From Candidatus Competibacteraceae bacterium (GTDB taxonomy: Bacteria; Pseudomonadota; Gammaproteobacteria; Competibacterales; Competibacteraceae): a stretch of DNA of 6,285 bases. Position 1 is the stretch's first letter. Each line of letters opens with the position of its first letter. The position numbers and the translations under genes are program-made. The notes beneath the pieces are model-generated. The model worked only from the letters and a program-made list of their open reading frames with translations, had not been told where the DNA came from and did no database searches. Of the stretch, positions 5,912-6,285 are shown piece after piece. The stretch covers positions 1-6,285 of the forward strand of contig JAGRHM010000603.1 of the NCBI GenBank assembly GCA_020445005.1, read 5' to 3'.

Positions 5912-6285
5912 TTGAAAATTCGACATATTCTTCTCGCATTGGTGGCCATACTGGCGATTGCGTTCATGCAACCACTGGTTTTCTTTGTGGGTGGATTGAC
6001 TCTGTTATGCGGCGTCGGCGCGCTCATCTTCCGGGATTTGTCGCCTGCGGGTCAGGATGCCGTAGAGCGCCGCGTTCTGGGTTGGCTGCGTCGGGCGCGT
6101 TCCAACCCAACGCAGGATATTGAGCTTTCGTCCGTTCGCCGCCGGTCTTCATCCCCGGTCATGTCCGCCGCTGGACCGAGTCCCCCAAAATCTGAACGGA
6201 TCCGTCGCGCTCGCGCCAGAACCCCTATACTTCAAAATGATCTTGTTCCGGACATCACCGAATCGCTGACTCACGATAAAACAAC
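5912..6285 (+). CDS. Small membrane protein with Arg/Ser/Pro-rich tail, unknown function (3' end missing)
   Basis: The frame is open for 124 codons from TTG 5912 to the window edge without a stop. The product begins MKIRHILLALVAIL. Two adjacent hydrophobic segments (~5-20 and ~21-41) can form a helical hairpin. With Lys/Arg before the first and Arg-rich sequence after the second, both ends should be cytoplasmic. From ~43 on, the tail is hydrophilic and rich in Arg, Ser and Pro (RRVLGWLRRAR, SSVRRRSSSP, ERIRRARAR), with many Ser/Thr that could be phosphorylated. It starts 25 bp after the PP2C stop and is very probably cotranscribed with it. I do not recognise the family. Reading it as a phosphatase partner or kinase substrate is inference from the neighbourhood. 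ATG 5897 would add five residues. Confidence 0.75.
   Translation, partial: MKIRHILLALVAILAIAFMQPLVFFVGGLTLLCGVGALIFRDLSPAGQDAVERRVLGWLRRARSNPTQDIELSSVRRRSSSPVMSAAGPSPPKSERIRRARARTPILQNDLVPDITESLTHDKT

Noticed and set aside
1..6285. CRISPR arrays, tRNA or rRNA genes, insertion sequences
   Set aside because: No regularly spaced repeats, cloverleaf-like sequence, rRNA signature, transposase frame or terminal inverted repeats were found.

Overview
This 6.3 kb window carries a compact, membrane-centred Ser/Thr phosphorylation locus from a bacterium, most likely a proteobacterium. The moderately high GC content, the strong GGAGG ribosome binding site and the kinase–formylglycine-generating-enzyme-fold (FGE) fusion architecture fit a large-genome gammaproteobacterium. 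A Competibacter- or Thiotrichales-like source is only a guess. No RNA gene, CRISPR array or insertion sequence was seen.

Layout. Two minus-strand genes fill 1-4692. The upstream one (4692 to 1975) encodes a ~905-residue membrane protein: a short helical N-terminus, a kinase-fold domain that has lost its catalytic residues, one transmembrane helix, two copies of a Cys-containing repeat, and a C-terminal FGE/SUMF1 domain. The downstream one (1802 to the left edge, 3' end missing) encodes a kinase with all catalytic motifs intact, then a transmembrane helix and a second FGE domain. They are 172 bp apart. A 186 bp divergent intergenic region (4693-4878) separates them from two plus-strand genes. 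These are a complete PP2C-type phosphatase (4879-5886) and, 25 bp further on, the start of a small membrane protein with a TTG start and a good Shine-Dalgarno (5912 to the right edge, 3' end missing).

How it may work (inference). Both kinase-fold proteins have the topology of receptor kinases: the kinase fold is cytoplasmic and the FGE (C-type-lectin-like) domain lies outside the inner membrane. The active kinase would write phospho-Ser/Thr, the pseudokinase could act as partner or scaffold, and the divergently transcribed PP2C would erase the mark. The small double-spanning protein with an Arg/Ser/Pro-rich tail is cotranscribed with the phosphatase and is a candidate partner or substrate. 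The FGE domain that is complete in the window lacks the cysteine pair of true FGE enzymes, so a binding role is more likely than formylglycine formation.

The most notable points are the pseudokinase paired with an active kinase of the same architecture, the duplicated Cys repeat, and a C-terminal FGE segment that resembles the variable region of diversity-generating retroelement targets. No template repeat or reverse transcriptase is present here.
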